From NCBI RefSeq assembly GCF_004217545.1, contig NZ_SHKY01000001.1:2294001-2358000 (forward strand): 64,000 nt of DNA, in the 5' to 3' direction. The notes below the pieces were generated by a model that was not told the DNA's origin, did no database searches, and saw only the letters and a list, made by a program, of their open reading frames with translations. This DNA comes from Krasilnikovia cinnamomea (GTDB lineage: Bacteria > Actinomycetota > Actinomycetes > Mycobacteriales > Micromonosporaceae). Each line of letters opens with the position of its first letter. The stretch's first letter is position 1. A program made the position numbers and the translations under genes. Positions 56,525 through 64,000 of this stretch are shown here, piece by piece.

Positions 56525-56728
56525 GTGAAACTGTCCGACGTTCTCTCCGACGCCGCCCCCTGGGCTGTGGCCGTGGTGCTCCTCGGCGGCCTCGGCATCG
56601 CCTTCATCGTGCTTGCCGACGCCAAGCACGCGAAGGCTCTCGGTATCGAGAAAAGCGAGCACCTGCCCGCTACAACTCGGATCTTCGAAGTTGAGCGGGG
56701 GTCGCGGTTGGAGCGGACCCGAGCGTGA
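56525..56728 (+). CDS. Small single-TM hypothetical protein
   Basis: 67 aa from a GTG with GGAGG nine bases upstream. One TM helix (WAVAVVLLGGLGIAFIVLAD) is followed by a charged tail. The stop lies three bases before the probable left end of the ISL3 element at 56731, so the C-terminus may have been altered by that insertion. Function unknown. Confidence 0.4.
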   Translation: MKLSDVLSDAAPWAVAVVLLGGLGIAFIVLADAKHAKALGIEKSEHLPATTRIFEVERGSRLERTRA

Positions 56729-56730
56729 AG

Positions 56731-58103
56731 GGCTCGCAGCACATCGGTGATCATCTGAGTGTCCAAATCGGATGGTCACAAGTGAAGAGCTGCGAGCATG
56801 GTCAACGATACGACCCGGCTGCTGGGCCTGGATGGCCTGGTCGCCGAGCGGGTCGAGCTGGACGCCGCCGGCGTCCCGGTGGTGCACCTATCCACGAGCT
56901 GTGAGCAGGCACGATGCTGTCCGCAGTGCGGGCAGCGAGCGGTGCGGGTGAAGCAGTGGGCCACGACCCGACCGCGGGATCTGCCGGTCGCCGGCTGGCC
57001 GGTGCGGCTGCGCTGGCGTAAGCGGCGCTGGTACTGCCCGACCCTGTCGTGCCCGCGCAGGTCGTTCACCGAGCAGGTCACGCAGGTCCCGGCCCGGGCC
57101 CGGTTGATCACCCGGCTGCGGCAGGCGGCCGGCGCAGCAGTCGCCGACGGCGGCCGCACGATCGTGCAGTCCGCCCGCGACCACGGGATCTCGTGGCCGG
57201 TCGTCGCTGACGCTGCTGCGGTGCGGCCGGACGAGCCCGAGCCCGTCGCCGTGCTCGGCATCGACGAGGTCCGCCGGGGCAAGCCGCACTGGATCTTCGA
57301 CCAGCTCGTGGACGGTCACCGCGGATCGCTGGCACGTCGGATTCTGCGATCTGTCCGGCGGGCAGGGCCTGCTCGCCTAGGTCGAAGGCCGTAGCACTGC
57401 CGCGGTCACGGGCTGGCTGACCGCTCGCTCACCGGCCTGGCGAGAGCAGGTCCGGGCCGTGGCGATCGACATGTGCACCGTGTTCAAGGCCGCGATCCGG
57501 CAGGTCCTACCGCACGCGTTGCTGGTCGTCGATCACTTCCACGTCGTGCAGCTGGCCAACCGGGCCGTCACCGAGGTCCGCCGCCGGGTCACGCTGACCC
57601 AGCGTGGGCGCCGTGGCCGCGGCAGTGATCCCGAGTGGCGGATGCGTAACCGGTTGACCCGCTCCGCCGCCCGGATGCGCGGCAAGCACGTCGACCGTCT
57701 GGTCGACACCCTCCAGGGCCTACCCGCCACGATCGGTGCCCCGATCCTGACCGCGTGGAACGCGAAAGAAGACCTCCTCGACCTGCTCTCCACCGCCCGA
57801 ACCCGACCCGACCGAGAACGCGTCCACCGGCTCCTGCACCGCTTCTACGCCCGCTGCGCCGCCTCTGACCTGCCCGAACTACACCGGCTCGCCACCACGA
57901 TCGAGACCTGGTGGCCGCAGATCCACGCGTTCCTGACCACCGGCATCACCAACGCCGGATCAGAAGGCACCAACCGCGTCATCAAGACAGTCGCCCGCGA
58001 CGCCTACGGATTCCGCAACCCGGAGAATCAACGCCTCCGCACCCGCACAGCCACGACCCGCCGCCACCGCGGACACCTCAACCCCGCTTAACTTCGAAGA
58101 GCC
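56731..58103 (+). mobile_element. ISL3 family insertion sequence, inactivated
   Basis: About 1.37 kb, typical of ISL3. The right end TCGAAGAGCC (to 58103) matches the end of the truncated copy at 54262. The left end near 56731 (GGCTCGCAGC) is assigned from position and partial complementarity. No convincing 8-bp target duplication was found. The transposase inside carries two lesions. Confidence 0.72.
56798..58091 (+). pseudogene. ISL3 transposase, frameshifted and with an in-frame amber stop
   Basis: The N-terminal part (56798 to ~57320) has the zf-ISL3 region (CCPQCGQRAVRVKQW, CPTLSCPRRSF) and GIDEVRRGKPHW. The C-terminal part (57459-58091) has the catalytic VAIDMCTVFKAA, VVDHFHVVQLA and GSEGTNRVIKTVARDAYGF. 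Between them the reading frame shifts at about 57320; in the restored frame the text DRWHVGFCDLSGGQG continues but meets a TAG at 57378-57380. Both halves together have normal family length, so the gene is a recent pseudogene with two lesions. Confidence 0.88.
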
Positions 58104-58435
58104 GCGTAACGGAGCCACAGGGCCGGCGAAAGAACGGATCGATCGACCGTCCCCACTGATCGCCGCTGATTGGCGAGATGCACTCTCATCGGCAGATCCG
58201 GACTTCGCCGGGTCGGCTTACGTGACTGAGTGTAGTCGGCCGTACCCGTCAGCTCGACCGCGAGCTCGCTACTGACTCGCAGATGTCGATGGCTCTGTGT
58301 ACTCGGTGGCGTGCGTGGCTCTGCACTCCAAGCCGTACCCCGACAGACGGTCAAGATCCGCGATGGACAGGGTGCCTCGCTCAGCGCGCCCCGATGTGCC
58401 CGGCCTTGCCGTCTTGCGCCCACTGCCGACTCCCC
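58104..58435. other. Intergenic region in the element, no gene seen
   Basis: About 330 bases between the ISL3 element and the next gene. Short frames are present but none is convincing. Nothing else is recognised. Confidence 0.4.
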
Positions 58436-59080
58436 TCACATCAGGGTTCCCTCAGACAGATACTCCGAGGCCAGATGTAGGCAAGCGGCCCCGCTGGGCG
58501 CGATCGGCTGGGTGTCTAGCAGGCGACGCATCGCCTCCGGGGTGAAGCTGTACTCCTCCGCATCCACGTCACCTTCGTCGTTCTGATCGACCATCCCATC
58601 GAAGATCGCGTCGAACACATCGGAGTCAAAGACCGCAAGCGTCAAGACATCACCGACATAGTTGAGCGAATCAATTCCGACGCCCAAGCAGTAGACGCGT
58701 ATTCTGCCGTCGCGTCGCGCTGCGTCGAGCGAGCGAAACGGCTCCTCGCTGGCGTAGTCGATCGGCGGGCCATCACCGTCATGTTCGGGGTTGCCGAGAA
58801 ATTCCTCACTGTACTCCCGCATGACATTTCGCCACAGGTCAAAGTCCGGCGAATTTGGCGCCGGGAGAACCGACGCTGGCTGGAAAACGCCTGTGGGGAA
58901 CACGCTAAGCATCCCGCCCGCAATAGCGACCTTAGCGGCATTGCGCCTAAGCATGTAGAACGTCGATCCTGCTCTACTTGCCCGAACGGTTAGAGTGCTT
59001 ACCGAGATCATCAATGGATACGCCGCAAGCTCAAATGGATCGCGAATGAGCCTCCTAAATGGGAGCCGTTCCCACGCCAC
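58436..59080 (-). CDS. Hypothetical protein, probably the C-terminal domain of a regulator-like family
   Basis: 214 aa. From about residue 40 it reads FYMLRRNAAKVAIAGGMLSV, FPTGVFQPASVLP, DFDLWRNVMREYSEEFLGNP, RVYCLGVGIDSLNYVGDVLT. As I recall this block forms the C-terminal part of longer actinobacterial proteins that begin with an XRE-type HTH. The HTH is absent here, so the gene may be truncated at its 5' end, where it meets the shortened integrase gene (overlapping 59059-59080). The EYSEEFLG block looks superficially Nudix-like. Function unknown. Confidence 0.55.
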   Translation of the reverse strand: MAWERLPFRRLIRDPFELAAYPLMISVSTLTVRASRAGSTFYMLRRNAAKVAIAGGMLSVFPTGVFQPASVLPAPNSPDFDLWRNVMREYSEEFLGNPEHDGDGPPIDYASEEPFRSLDAARRDGRIRVYCLGVGIDSLNYVGDVLTLAVFDSDVFDAIFDGMVDQNDEGDVDAEEYSFTPEAMRRLLDTQPIAPSGAACLHLASEYLSEGTLM

Positions 59081-59961
59081 GCGATCCGGATGTCCTGGAA
59101 TGGATCACCAACCTGATCGCCGCCCAGGTTGCTCAGTCGTCGCTCAAGACCTACTTCGACGTGCTGAACGTGATCATGAATGCCGCCGTCGTCGACAAGG
59201 TCATCCCCGACAACCCGTGCAAGGCGGTGCGTCTCTCCGCGATCCTGCGCGGGTTCTCCCGGGCACCGAAATGGGTGCCGACAACCGGGGAGGCGGCGGC
59301 GCTGTTCGAGGTCGTCCCGCCCCGGTTCAAGGCCGCCATCTGGCTCGGCGCGGGCGAAGGCATGCGGCTCGGCGAGGTGCTCGGCACGGAGAACGGCCCG
59401 CGCTGCGTCGATCCTGCCCGGCAGGAGGTCCATGTCGTGCAGCAGCTGCGGTTCCACAAGCAGGCGTACGGCGGGTTCTACCTCGCGCCGCCGAAGTCCG
59501 GCTCGGTCGGTGACGTCGATCTGGACGAGGCGGTCGCGGCGGCCGTGGCCGAGCACGTCCAGCGGTTCCCGCCGGTCGCCGTCGACCTGCCGGACATCAC
59601 GCGCGGCACACCCGATTTCGGCAAGCCGGCCACACGCCGCCTGGTCGAGCTGCTGTTCACCGACGATCTCGGACGGCCGATCCACGATCAGGCATGGTCA
59701 AAGCTCTGGGCACAGTGGCGGGCCGCCGCCAAGTGGCCGCAGGCGGGCACGTTCCACTCGCTGCGGCACTACTTCGCCACCGAGCTGATCGCGGCCAACG
59801 TCGACCCGACTGACGTGCAGAACGCCTTGCGGCACTCCAGCTTGCGAATCACGTTGGAGACCTACGTGCACTGGTGGCCGAAGCGGGACCGTCGTCGCAA
59901 CATCATCAGCGCGGCTCTGCGGGCCGCAGCTGCGGGACGGAATGGGTCGGCGGCTGCCTGA
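59059..59961 (+). CDS. Tyrosine recombinase/integrase, N-terminally shortened
   Basis: 300 aa. The catalytic domain is complete: Arg in GEGMRLGEVLG, Lys in APPKSGSV, HxxR in FHSLRHYFAT, His in NALRHSSLR and nucleophile Tyr in LETYVHWWP. The core-binding domain is present only from about DPDVLEWI, so roughly 80-100 residues of the usual N-terminus, including the arm-binding domain, are missing. It reads toward tRNA-Ala and stops 76 bases before it, the normal place for the integrase of a tRNA-integrated element. The truncation probably makes it inactive for excision. Confidence 0.85.
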   Translation: MGAVPTPRDPDVLEWITNLIAAQVAQSSLKTYFDVLNVIMNAAVVDKVIPDNPCKAVRLSAILRGFSRAPKWVPTTGEAAALFEVVPPRFKAAIWLGAGEGMRLGEVLGTENGPRCVDPARQEVHVVQQLRFHKQAYGGFYLAPPKSGSVGDVDLDEAVAAAVAEHVQRFPPVAVDLPDITRGTPDFGKPATRRLVELLFTDDLGRPIHDQAWSKLWAQWRAAAKWPQAGTFHSLRHYFATELIAANVDPTDVQNALRHSSLRITLETYVHWWPKRDRRRNIISAALRAAAAGRNGSAAA

Positions 59962-59971
59962 CCTAGTCACA

Positions 59972-59991
59972 ATCTGGGCCGGATCTGGGCC
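59972..59991 (+). repeat. Right copy of 20-bp subterminal repeat
   Basis: Same 20-bp sequence and orientation as at 53557-53576, between the integrase stop and attR. Confidence 0.65.
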
Positions 59992-60030
59992 TAACGATCT
60001 CTGGTCAGCATTTCCGCAGCTCAATGCGTG

Positions 60031-60060
60031 TGTGGGTGGAGCTGAGGGGATTTGAACCCC
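60031..60060 (+). repeat. attR: attachment core within tRNA-Ala
   Basis: 30 bp identical to 53432-53461. It overlaps the 3' end of the tRNA-Ala gene (T-arm and acceptor strand), which was restored by the element on integration. Confidence 0.88.
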
Positions 60061-60110
60061 TGACCCCCTCGATGCGAACGAGGTGCGCTACCGGTCTGCG
60101 CCACAGCCCC
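60037..60110 (-). tRNA. tRNA-Ala (anticodon CGC)
   Basis: 74 nt. Acceptor GGGGCTG pairs with CAGCTCC and includes the G3:U70 wobble that identifies tRNA-Ala; discriminator A. Anticodon stem CCTCG/CGAGG with loop TTCGCAT gives CGC. T-arm AGGGG-TTCAAAT-CCCCT. CCA is not encoded. It is the integration target of the element to its left. Confidence 0.95.
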
Positions 60111-60193
60111 TTGGCCCGTAGGACCGCAGCAAGGCTAACAGGTTCCCCGCCCGGCTCGCGAACCACCCCACCCGGCGCGCCGCACCCCATCGA

Positions 60194-60976
60194 TCAGGCC
60201 GAGAACCCGGACCCCCGCCCACCCGCCTCGTACGCCCGCCCGCGCAGCCCACCGGTCCGCCGGTACGACACCGAACCCCCGTTGACCGCCGCCGGAAGAT
60301 CGGACGGATCGCGGTCCAAGCCCATCGCGGCGCGCCGCACGGCCTCCCGCTGGGCGGCGAGGCGGCGCTGCGCCTCCCGTCGCGCGGCGGCCCGGCGCGC
60401 CTGTTCCCGCCGTACCTCGGCCTGCCGGGCGGCAAGCCAGGCCGCCTCGCGGGCCTCGCCGCGGCGACGACGCCGGTCGGCGATGGCCCGGTTGCGCAGG
60501 TGCACCAGGTACATCCCGAGCAGGGTGCCGGTGACCGCGAAGCCGATCCAGAAGCCGGGGCCAACGGCGAGGACGCCGACCAGCTCGATGATGTTCAGCA
60601 GCAGCAACGCGGCGAAGACCCGGCGGCGGCGGATGACCGCGGGGGTGTGCCGTGGCGCGCGCACGGGCCGCGCGGCGCGGCGCTGGGCCGCCAGCTTCGC
60701 TGGCCGTACGCTGCGGCGCGGGGCCACCAGCTTCAGGGGGCGCGATTCACTCGCCGGGGGCGTGACCGTAACCGTGAACTGGCGCGGCGGGTTGACCGGT
60801 CGGCGTCCGGGCACGGTACGGCGTCGACGGCGGCGCGAAAGCACCCGAGCCGTCGACGACGCCCGCTCCGCCACCAGGCGCTCGGTCGCGTCGTACCGGC
60901 GTACGAGTGCCGGTGCGAGCGCGAGCAGCCCGGCCGCGGCGAGGACGGCGAGGAGCACCGAGGTCGGCACCCTCAC
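60194..60976 (-). CDS. SepX/GlpR-like divisome membrane protein
   Basis: 260 aa. An N-terminal TM helix (VPTSVLLAVLAAAGLLALAPAL) is followed by a basic linker, two further hydrophobic stretches near residues 118-160 (FAALLLLNIIELVGVLAVGP, FWIGFAVTGTLLGMYLVHL), and an Arg/Ala-rich coiled coil (~165-220). The domain itself is weakly informative. The identification rests on gene order: galU-moeA/glp-rimJ followed by a membrane protein is the operon that encodes SepX in Streptomyces and GlpR in Corynebacterium, which anchor the Glp protein at the division site. It is separated from rimJ by about 150 bases. Confidence 0.72.
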   Translation of the reverse strand: MRVPTSVLLAVLAAAGLLALAPALVRRYDATERLVAERASSTARVLSRRRRRRTVPGRRPVNPPRQFTVTVTPPASESRPLKLVAPRRSVRPAKLAAQRRAARPVRAPRHTPAVIRRRRVFAALLLLNIIELVGVLAVGPGFWIGFAVTGTLLGMYLVHLRNRAIADRRRRRGEAREAAWLAARQAEVRREQARRAAARREAQRRLAAQREAVRRAAMGLDRDPSDLPAAVNGGSVSYRRTGGLRGRAYEAGGRGSGFSA

Positions 60977-61128
60977 CCCTTCCGTCAGCCGAAGCGGTCC
61001 AGGGTCGGCCCGAGCTCAGGCACGACCAGGCACCGCATGTCCCCATCGCCCCGAGGTTACGGGCGGGAGCTGCGGAAATTCGCGCGGCGCGCCGGGCGCG
61101 CCACGCAGAGTTGATCATCGGTGGTCGG

Positions 61129-61770
61129 CTATGTGACAGCGCGGAGTCTGCGCCAGCGGGCCAGCAGACCGCCCTCGGCGACGACCTCCTCGCTCGTCAT
61201 GGCGTACCCGAGGTGGTCGCGCCAGGCGCCGTCGATGTGCATGTAGCGCTGGTGGTACGCCTCCTCGCGGAAACCGAGCTTCTCCACGACCCGCCGGCTG
61301 GGCGCGTTCTCGGGCCGAATGTTGATCTCGACGCGGTGCAGCTGCCCCGGGCCGAAGGCGTGGTCGACCGCGAGCGCCAGCGCGGTCGGGATGATGCCGC
61401 GGCCCGCCACCCGCGCGTCGACCCAATACCCCACGTACGCGGAACTGAAGGCCCGGCGCACGATGTTGCCGAGGTTCAGGTGGCCGACCAGCCGCTCGCG
61501 GCCCTGGTCGTCGCGCAGGCAGACCGCGAACGGCATGCTGTCGCCGCGCCGGGCGGCCCGCTTCATGTCGCGGTAGACGAAGGCGTACGCCCGGGTGGAG
61601 TTCATCTCGGCCCACGGCCCGGGCGGCGAGGACTCCCACGGGGCGAGCCACTGCTGGTTGGCGATCCGGACCTCGGACCACGCCCGGCCGTCGCCGCGCC
61701 GGTACGGCCGCAGCAGCACCGGCCCGTCCGCCAGGACGGCTGGCCATCCGGGCGGGTACCCCAGCATCAT
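61129..61770 (-). CDS. rimJ: GNAT family N-acetyltransferase, RimJ-like
   Basis: 213 aa. Acetyl-CoA-dependent N-acetyltransferase of the RimJ/RimL type (probably acting on a protein N-terminus). Motifs: VLLRPYRRGDGRAWSEVR at the start, GYWVDARVAGRGIIPTALAL (acetyl-CoA-binding Q/RxxGxG/A equivalent) and IRPENAPSRRVVEKLGFREE. The ATG overlaps the end of the upstream moeA/glp gene by four bases, so it is translationally coupled. Confidence 0.9.
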   Translation of the reverse strand: MMLGYPPGWPAVLADGPVLLRPYRRGDGRAWSEVRIANQQWLAPWESSPPGPWAEMNSTRAYAFVYRDMKRAARRGDSMPFAVCLRDDQGRERLVGHLNLGNIVRRAFSSAYVGYWVDARVAGRGIIPTALALAVDHAFGPGQLHRVEINIRPENAPSRRVVEKLGFREEAYHQRYMHIDGAWRDHLGYAMTSEEVVAEGGLLARWRRLRAVT

Positions 61771-63068
61771 CGCCTCCGGTCGAGCAGCAGCACGTCGACG
61801 GTCGACCCGGCCGCCGCCGAGGTGACCCGCTCACCGAGAACCAGCAGGCCGTTGGCTTCGGCGAGGCCCGAGAGAGTGTACGGCCCACCGGCGAGGGGCT
61901 GCACCGTGTAGCCACCGCCGCGCCGCTCCGCGACGTGGGCGGGACGGAACTCGCGCAGGCCGCCCGGCGACGACACGGTCTCCAGCAGGTGTGCTTTGAC
62001 GCTCGGCCGGAACACCGGCTCGGCACCGGCGAGGATCTGGATCACCGGGCGGGCCAGCACCTCGAAGCCGATCAGCGCCGCGCCGGGCTCGCCGGGCAGG
62101 CAGACCACGGGCACCTCCTCGCCGCCGACCGTGCCGAAGCCGAGCGCGGTGCCGGGGCACAGCGCCACGTCGGTGAACTCGACGGCGCCGCGGCCGGGGT
62201 CGCGCCGCGCCAGCACCCGGCGCAGCATGTCGCCCGGGCCCGTGCCGGTGCCGCCGGTGGTGATGATCAGGTCGGCGCGCAGGGTCTGGTCCTCGAGCAG
62301 CCCGCGCAGCCCTTCCGGGTCGTCGTCACAGATCCCGATGCGGTACGCCAGGGCCCCCGCCTCGACCGCGGCCGCGGTCAGCGCGTGCGAGTTGGCGTCG
62401 ACCACCTGTCCGGGCTGGCTCGGGCGGCCCACGTCGACCAGTTCGTCGCCGGTCGCCACGACCACCACCCGCGGGCTGGGCCGGACCACCACGTGCCCGA
62501 TGCCGGCCGCGGCGAAGACCGCCACCATCGGCGGGGTCACGTACGCGCCGCTGGGGGCGAGCAGGCGGCCCACGGGCAGCTCGTCGCCCGCCCGCCGGAC
62601 CCCGGAGCCGCGCTTCGGGGCGTGCAGGATCTCGACGGTGGCCATGCCCTGGTCGGTCCAGTGCACGGGCACGACGACGTCCGCGCCGACCGGCAGGGGG
62701 GCGCCGGCCGCCACCGAGAAACAGGTGCCGGGGGTCAGGCGTACGGGCCGCCAGCTCGCCGCACCCAGGTCGCCGACCACGTTGAGACGAACCGAGCGAG
62801 GACCACCCTCGGACGCGGGGTGCGAGCCGATCCGCCCGGCGGCGGCAAGGTCCTCCCAGCGAGCCGCGTACCCGTCGATCGCCGCCTGGTCGAAGGCGGG
62901 GTACGGGTGTGGTGCGTACACGTCGCCGGCGAGGACGTTGCCGTGCGCCTGGGTGAGGTCGAGGTCGAGCGGGGGCAGCGCCCGCAACCTGCGCAGCACC
63001 CTGCCCAGGTACTCGGCGAGCGGCATCAACTCGTTGGCGGCCGCCTCGGCATCGGCCGTCGCGGTCAT
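61767..63068 (-). CDS. glp: Gephyrin-like molybdotransferase Glp / MoeA
   Basis: 433 aa from the ATG at 63068, which overlaps the galU stop by four bases (ATGA). MoeA fold: MPLAEYLGRVL, PYPAFDQAAIDGYA, GAPLPVGADVVVPVHWTD, VVATGDELVD, ITTGGTGTGPGDMLRR (molybdopterin-binding) and VCLPGEPGAALIGFEVL. MoeA inserts molybdate into molybdopterin. In the galU-moeA-rimJ-sepX/glpR operon the paralog called Glp instead works as a cell-division scaffold with FtsZ. The context favours Glp, but sequence alone cannot exclude true MoeA activity. Confidence 0.88.
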   Translation of the reverse strand: MTATADAEAAANELMPLAEYLGRVLRRLRALPPLDLDLTQAHGNVLAGDVYAPHPYPAFDQAAIDGYAARWEDLAAAGRIGSHPASEGGPRSVRLNVVGDLGAASWRPVRLTPGTCFSVAAGAPLPVGADVVVPVHWTDQGMATVEILHAPKRGSGVRRAGDELPVGRLLAPSGAYVTPPMVAVFAAAGIGHVVVRPSPRVVVVATGDELVDVGRPSQPGQVVDANSHALTAAAVEAGALAYRIGICDDDPEGLRGLLEDQTLRADLIITTGGTGTGPGDMLRRVLARRDPGRGAVEFTDVALCPGTALGFGTVGGEEVPVVCLPGEPGAALIGFEVLARPVIQILAGAEPVFRPSVKAHLLETVSSPGGLREFRPAHVAERRGGGYTVQPLAGGPYTLSGLAEANGLLVLGERVTSAAAGSTVDVLLLDRRR

Positions 63069-63979
63069 CCCTGCGCACCCCCGGCGACGAAGTCGGTGAG
63101 CCACTGCCGGAACTCGGGCCCCAGGTCGGGCCGCTTCACGGCGAGCTGCACGACGGCCTGCAGGTACCCCAGCGGCATGCCGGTGTCGTAGCGGTGGCCG
63201 CGGTAGACGATGCCGTGCACCGGCGTACCCTCGGCCAGCAGTGCGGCCATCGCATCGGTCAGCTGGATCTCGCCGCCGCTGCCGGGCTTGGTGTTCTGGA
63301 TCGCCTCGAAGATCGCCGCGGGCAGGATGTAGCGCCCCAGTACGGCGAGGTTGCTCGGGGCATGCGCCGGTGCGGGCTTCTCGACCAGCCCGGTGACCTC
63401 CACGATGTCCTCGCCGAACTCGCTGGGCCGCACCGAGGCGATGCCGTAGCGGGAGGTCTCCTCCGGCTTGACCTCCATGAAGGCCAGCACGATGCCGCCG
63501 GTGCGGGCCTGCAGGTCCAGCATTGCCGGCAGCAGCGGCTGCTCCTGCTCGACGAACTCGTCGCCGAGCAGCACCGCGAACGCGTTGTCCCCCACGTGCG
63601 AGGCCGCGGTGCCCACGGCGTGTCCGAGCCCGAGGGGCTCGCCCTGGCGGCAGGTGTAGATGTCGGCGAGTTCGCTGGTCCGGCGCACGGCGGCGAGCCG
63701 TTCGGCGTCGCCCTTCTCCTCCAGGCGCGCCTCGACGTCGGGGCGCCGGTCGAAGTGGTCGACCATCGATGTCTTGCCACGACCGGTCACCAGCAGCACG
63801 TCGGTGATGCCCGCGGCCGCCGCCTCCTCCACGATGTACTGCAGCACGGGACGGTCGACGACCGGGAGCAGTTCCTTCGGTACGGCCTTGGTCGCCGGCA
63901 GGAACCGGGTCGCCAGACCGGCTGCCGGAATGACGGCCTTCACCGCCCGGCGGCCGTTCTCGTGCGCGTTCGTGGTCAT
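63065..63979 (-). CDS. galU: UTP--glucose-1-phosphate uridylyltransferase
   Basis: 304 aa. It makes UDP-glucose for cell-wall glycans and trehalose. Motifs: VIPAAGLATRFLPATKAVPK (nucleotide-binding), PLGLGHAVGTA, LLGDEFVEQEQP, GLVEKPAPAHAPSN, LGRYILPAAIFEAI and GEIQLTDAMAAL. It heads a tightly coupled run with glp and rimJ on the minus strand. Confidence 0.97.
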   Translation of the reverse strand: MTTNAHENGRRAVKAVIPAAGLATRFLPATKAVPKELLPVVDRPVLQYIVEEAAAAGITDVLLVTGRGKTSMVDHFDRRPDVEARLEEKGDAERLAAVRRTSELADIYTCRQGEPLGLGHAVGTAASHVGDNAFAVLLGDEFVEQEQPLLPAMLDLQARTGGIVLAFMEVKPEETSRYGIASVRPSEFGEDIVEVTGLVEKPAPAHAPSNLAVLGRYILPAAIFEAIQNTKPGSGGEIQLTDAMAALLAEGTPVHGIVYRGHRYDTGMPLGYLQAVVQLAVKRPDLGPEFRQWLTDFVAGGAQG

Positions 63980-64000
63980 CTCTTCAGTCCCCCCACACTT

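Noticed and set aside
56723..58111. 8-bp target duplication around the second ISL3 element
   Set aside because: Flanks (GCGTGAAG and GCGTAACG) are only partly alike, so no exact duplication can be claimed.

Overview
The window is GC-rich actinobacterial chromosome. It looks like Micromonosporaceae (Micromonospora/Actinoplanes relatives). The grounds are very strong third-position GC, the housekeeping orders glmU-prs-rplY-pth and galU-glp/moeA-rimJ-sepX/glpR, a Pmt-type protein mannosyltransferase beside rsmI, and abundant GTG starts. The genus is inferred, not proven.

Layout. 0-8.7 kb (mostly minus strand): sulfate activation (cysN partial, cysD), cysQ, a lone initiating sugar-phosphate transferase, then pth, rplY, prs, glmU and tRNA-Gln(UUG). 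8.7-10.7 kb: a double-HTH protein with a possible homing-endonuclease-like domain and a secreted esterase lipoprotein. 10.7-29.9 kb: the most distinctive region, a long minus-strand operon. It encodes a 2400-aa protein (PfaD-like TIM-barrel reductase, KS, AT, two near-identical ACPs, KR), a 1521-aa protein (KS, AT, DH, phosphopantetheinyl transferase), a discrete ACP, an alpha/beta hydrolase, a sulfotransferase and three tandem paralogous secreted proteins of unknown function. The synthase is of the PUFA/heterocyst-glycolipid type. A hydrolase and a PAPS-type sulfotransferase beside it suggest a sulfated product or sulfotransferase-assisted chain release. 30.2-32 kb: a membrane desaturase and TetR regulator behind a tandem palindromic operator.

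32-46 kb is mainly housekeeping: ABC-F ATPase, ispE, a Uma2-family nuclease-like gene coupled on both sides to ispE and rsmA, tatD, metG, rsmI and pmt. It also holds a repeat-rich Pro/Ala membrane protein and a 0.5-kb intergenic mosaic of palindromic repeat units. 46-53.4 kb is accessory: a GAF-linked degenerate histidine kinase, two VOC proteins, a pair of secreted putative protease inhibitors (subtilisin-inhibitor-like and emfourin-like), a NUDIX hydrolase, a small lipoprotein and an intact PAS histidine kinase.

53.4-60.1 kb is a decayed integrative element in the 3' end of tRNA-Ala(CGC). A 30-bp duplication of the tRNA 3' end marks its left border, and an N-terminally shortened tyrosine integrase lies next to the tRNA. 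The cargo is a truncated ISL3 transposase, an ISL3 copy broken by a frameshift and an amber stop, a MITE-like inverted repeat and several unrecognised membrane proteins. One of these has two TM helices and a beta-rich domain. 60.1-64 kb returns to the core: sepX/glpR-like, rimJ, glp/moeA and galU, which links cell division and cell-envelope precursor supply.
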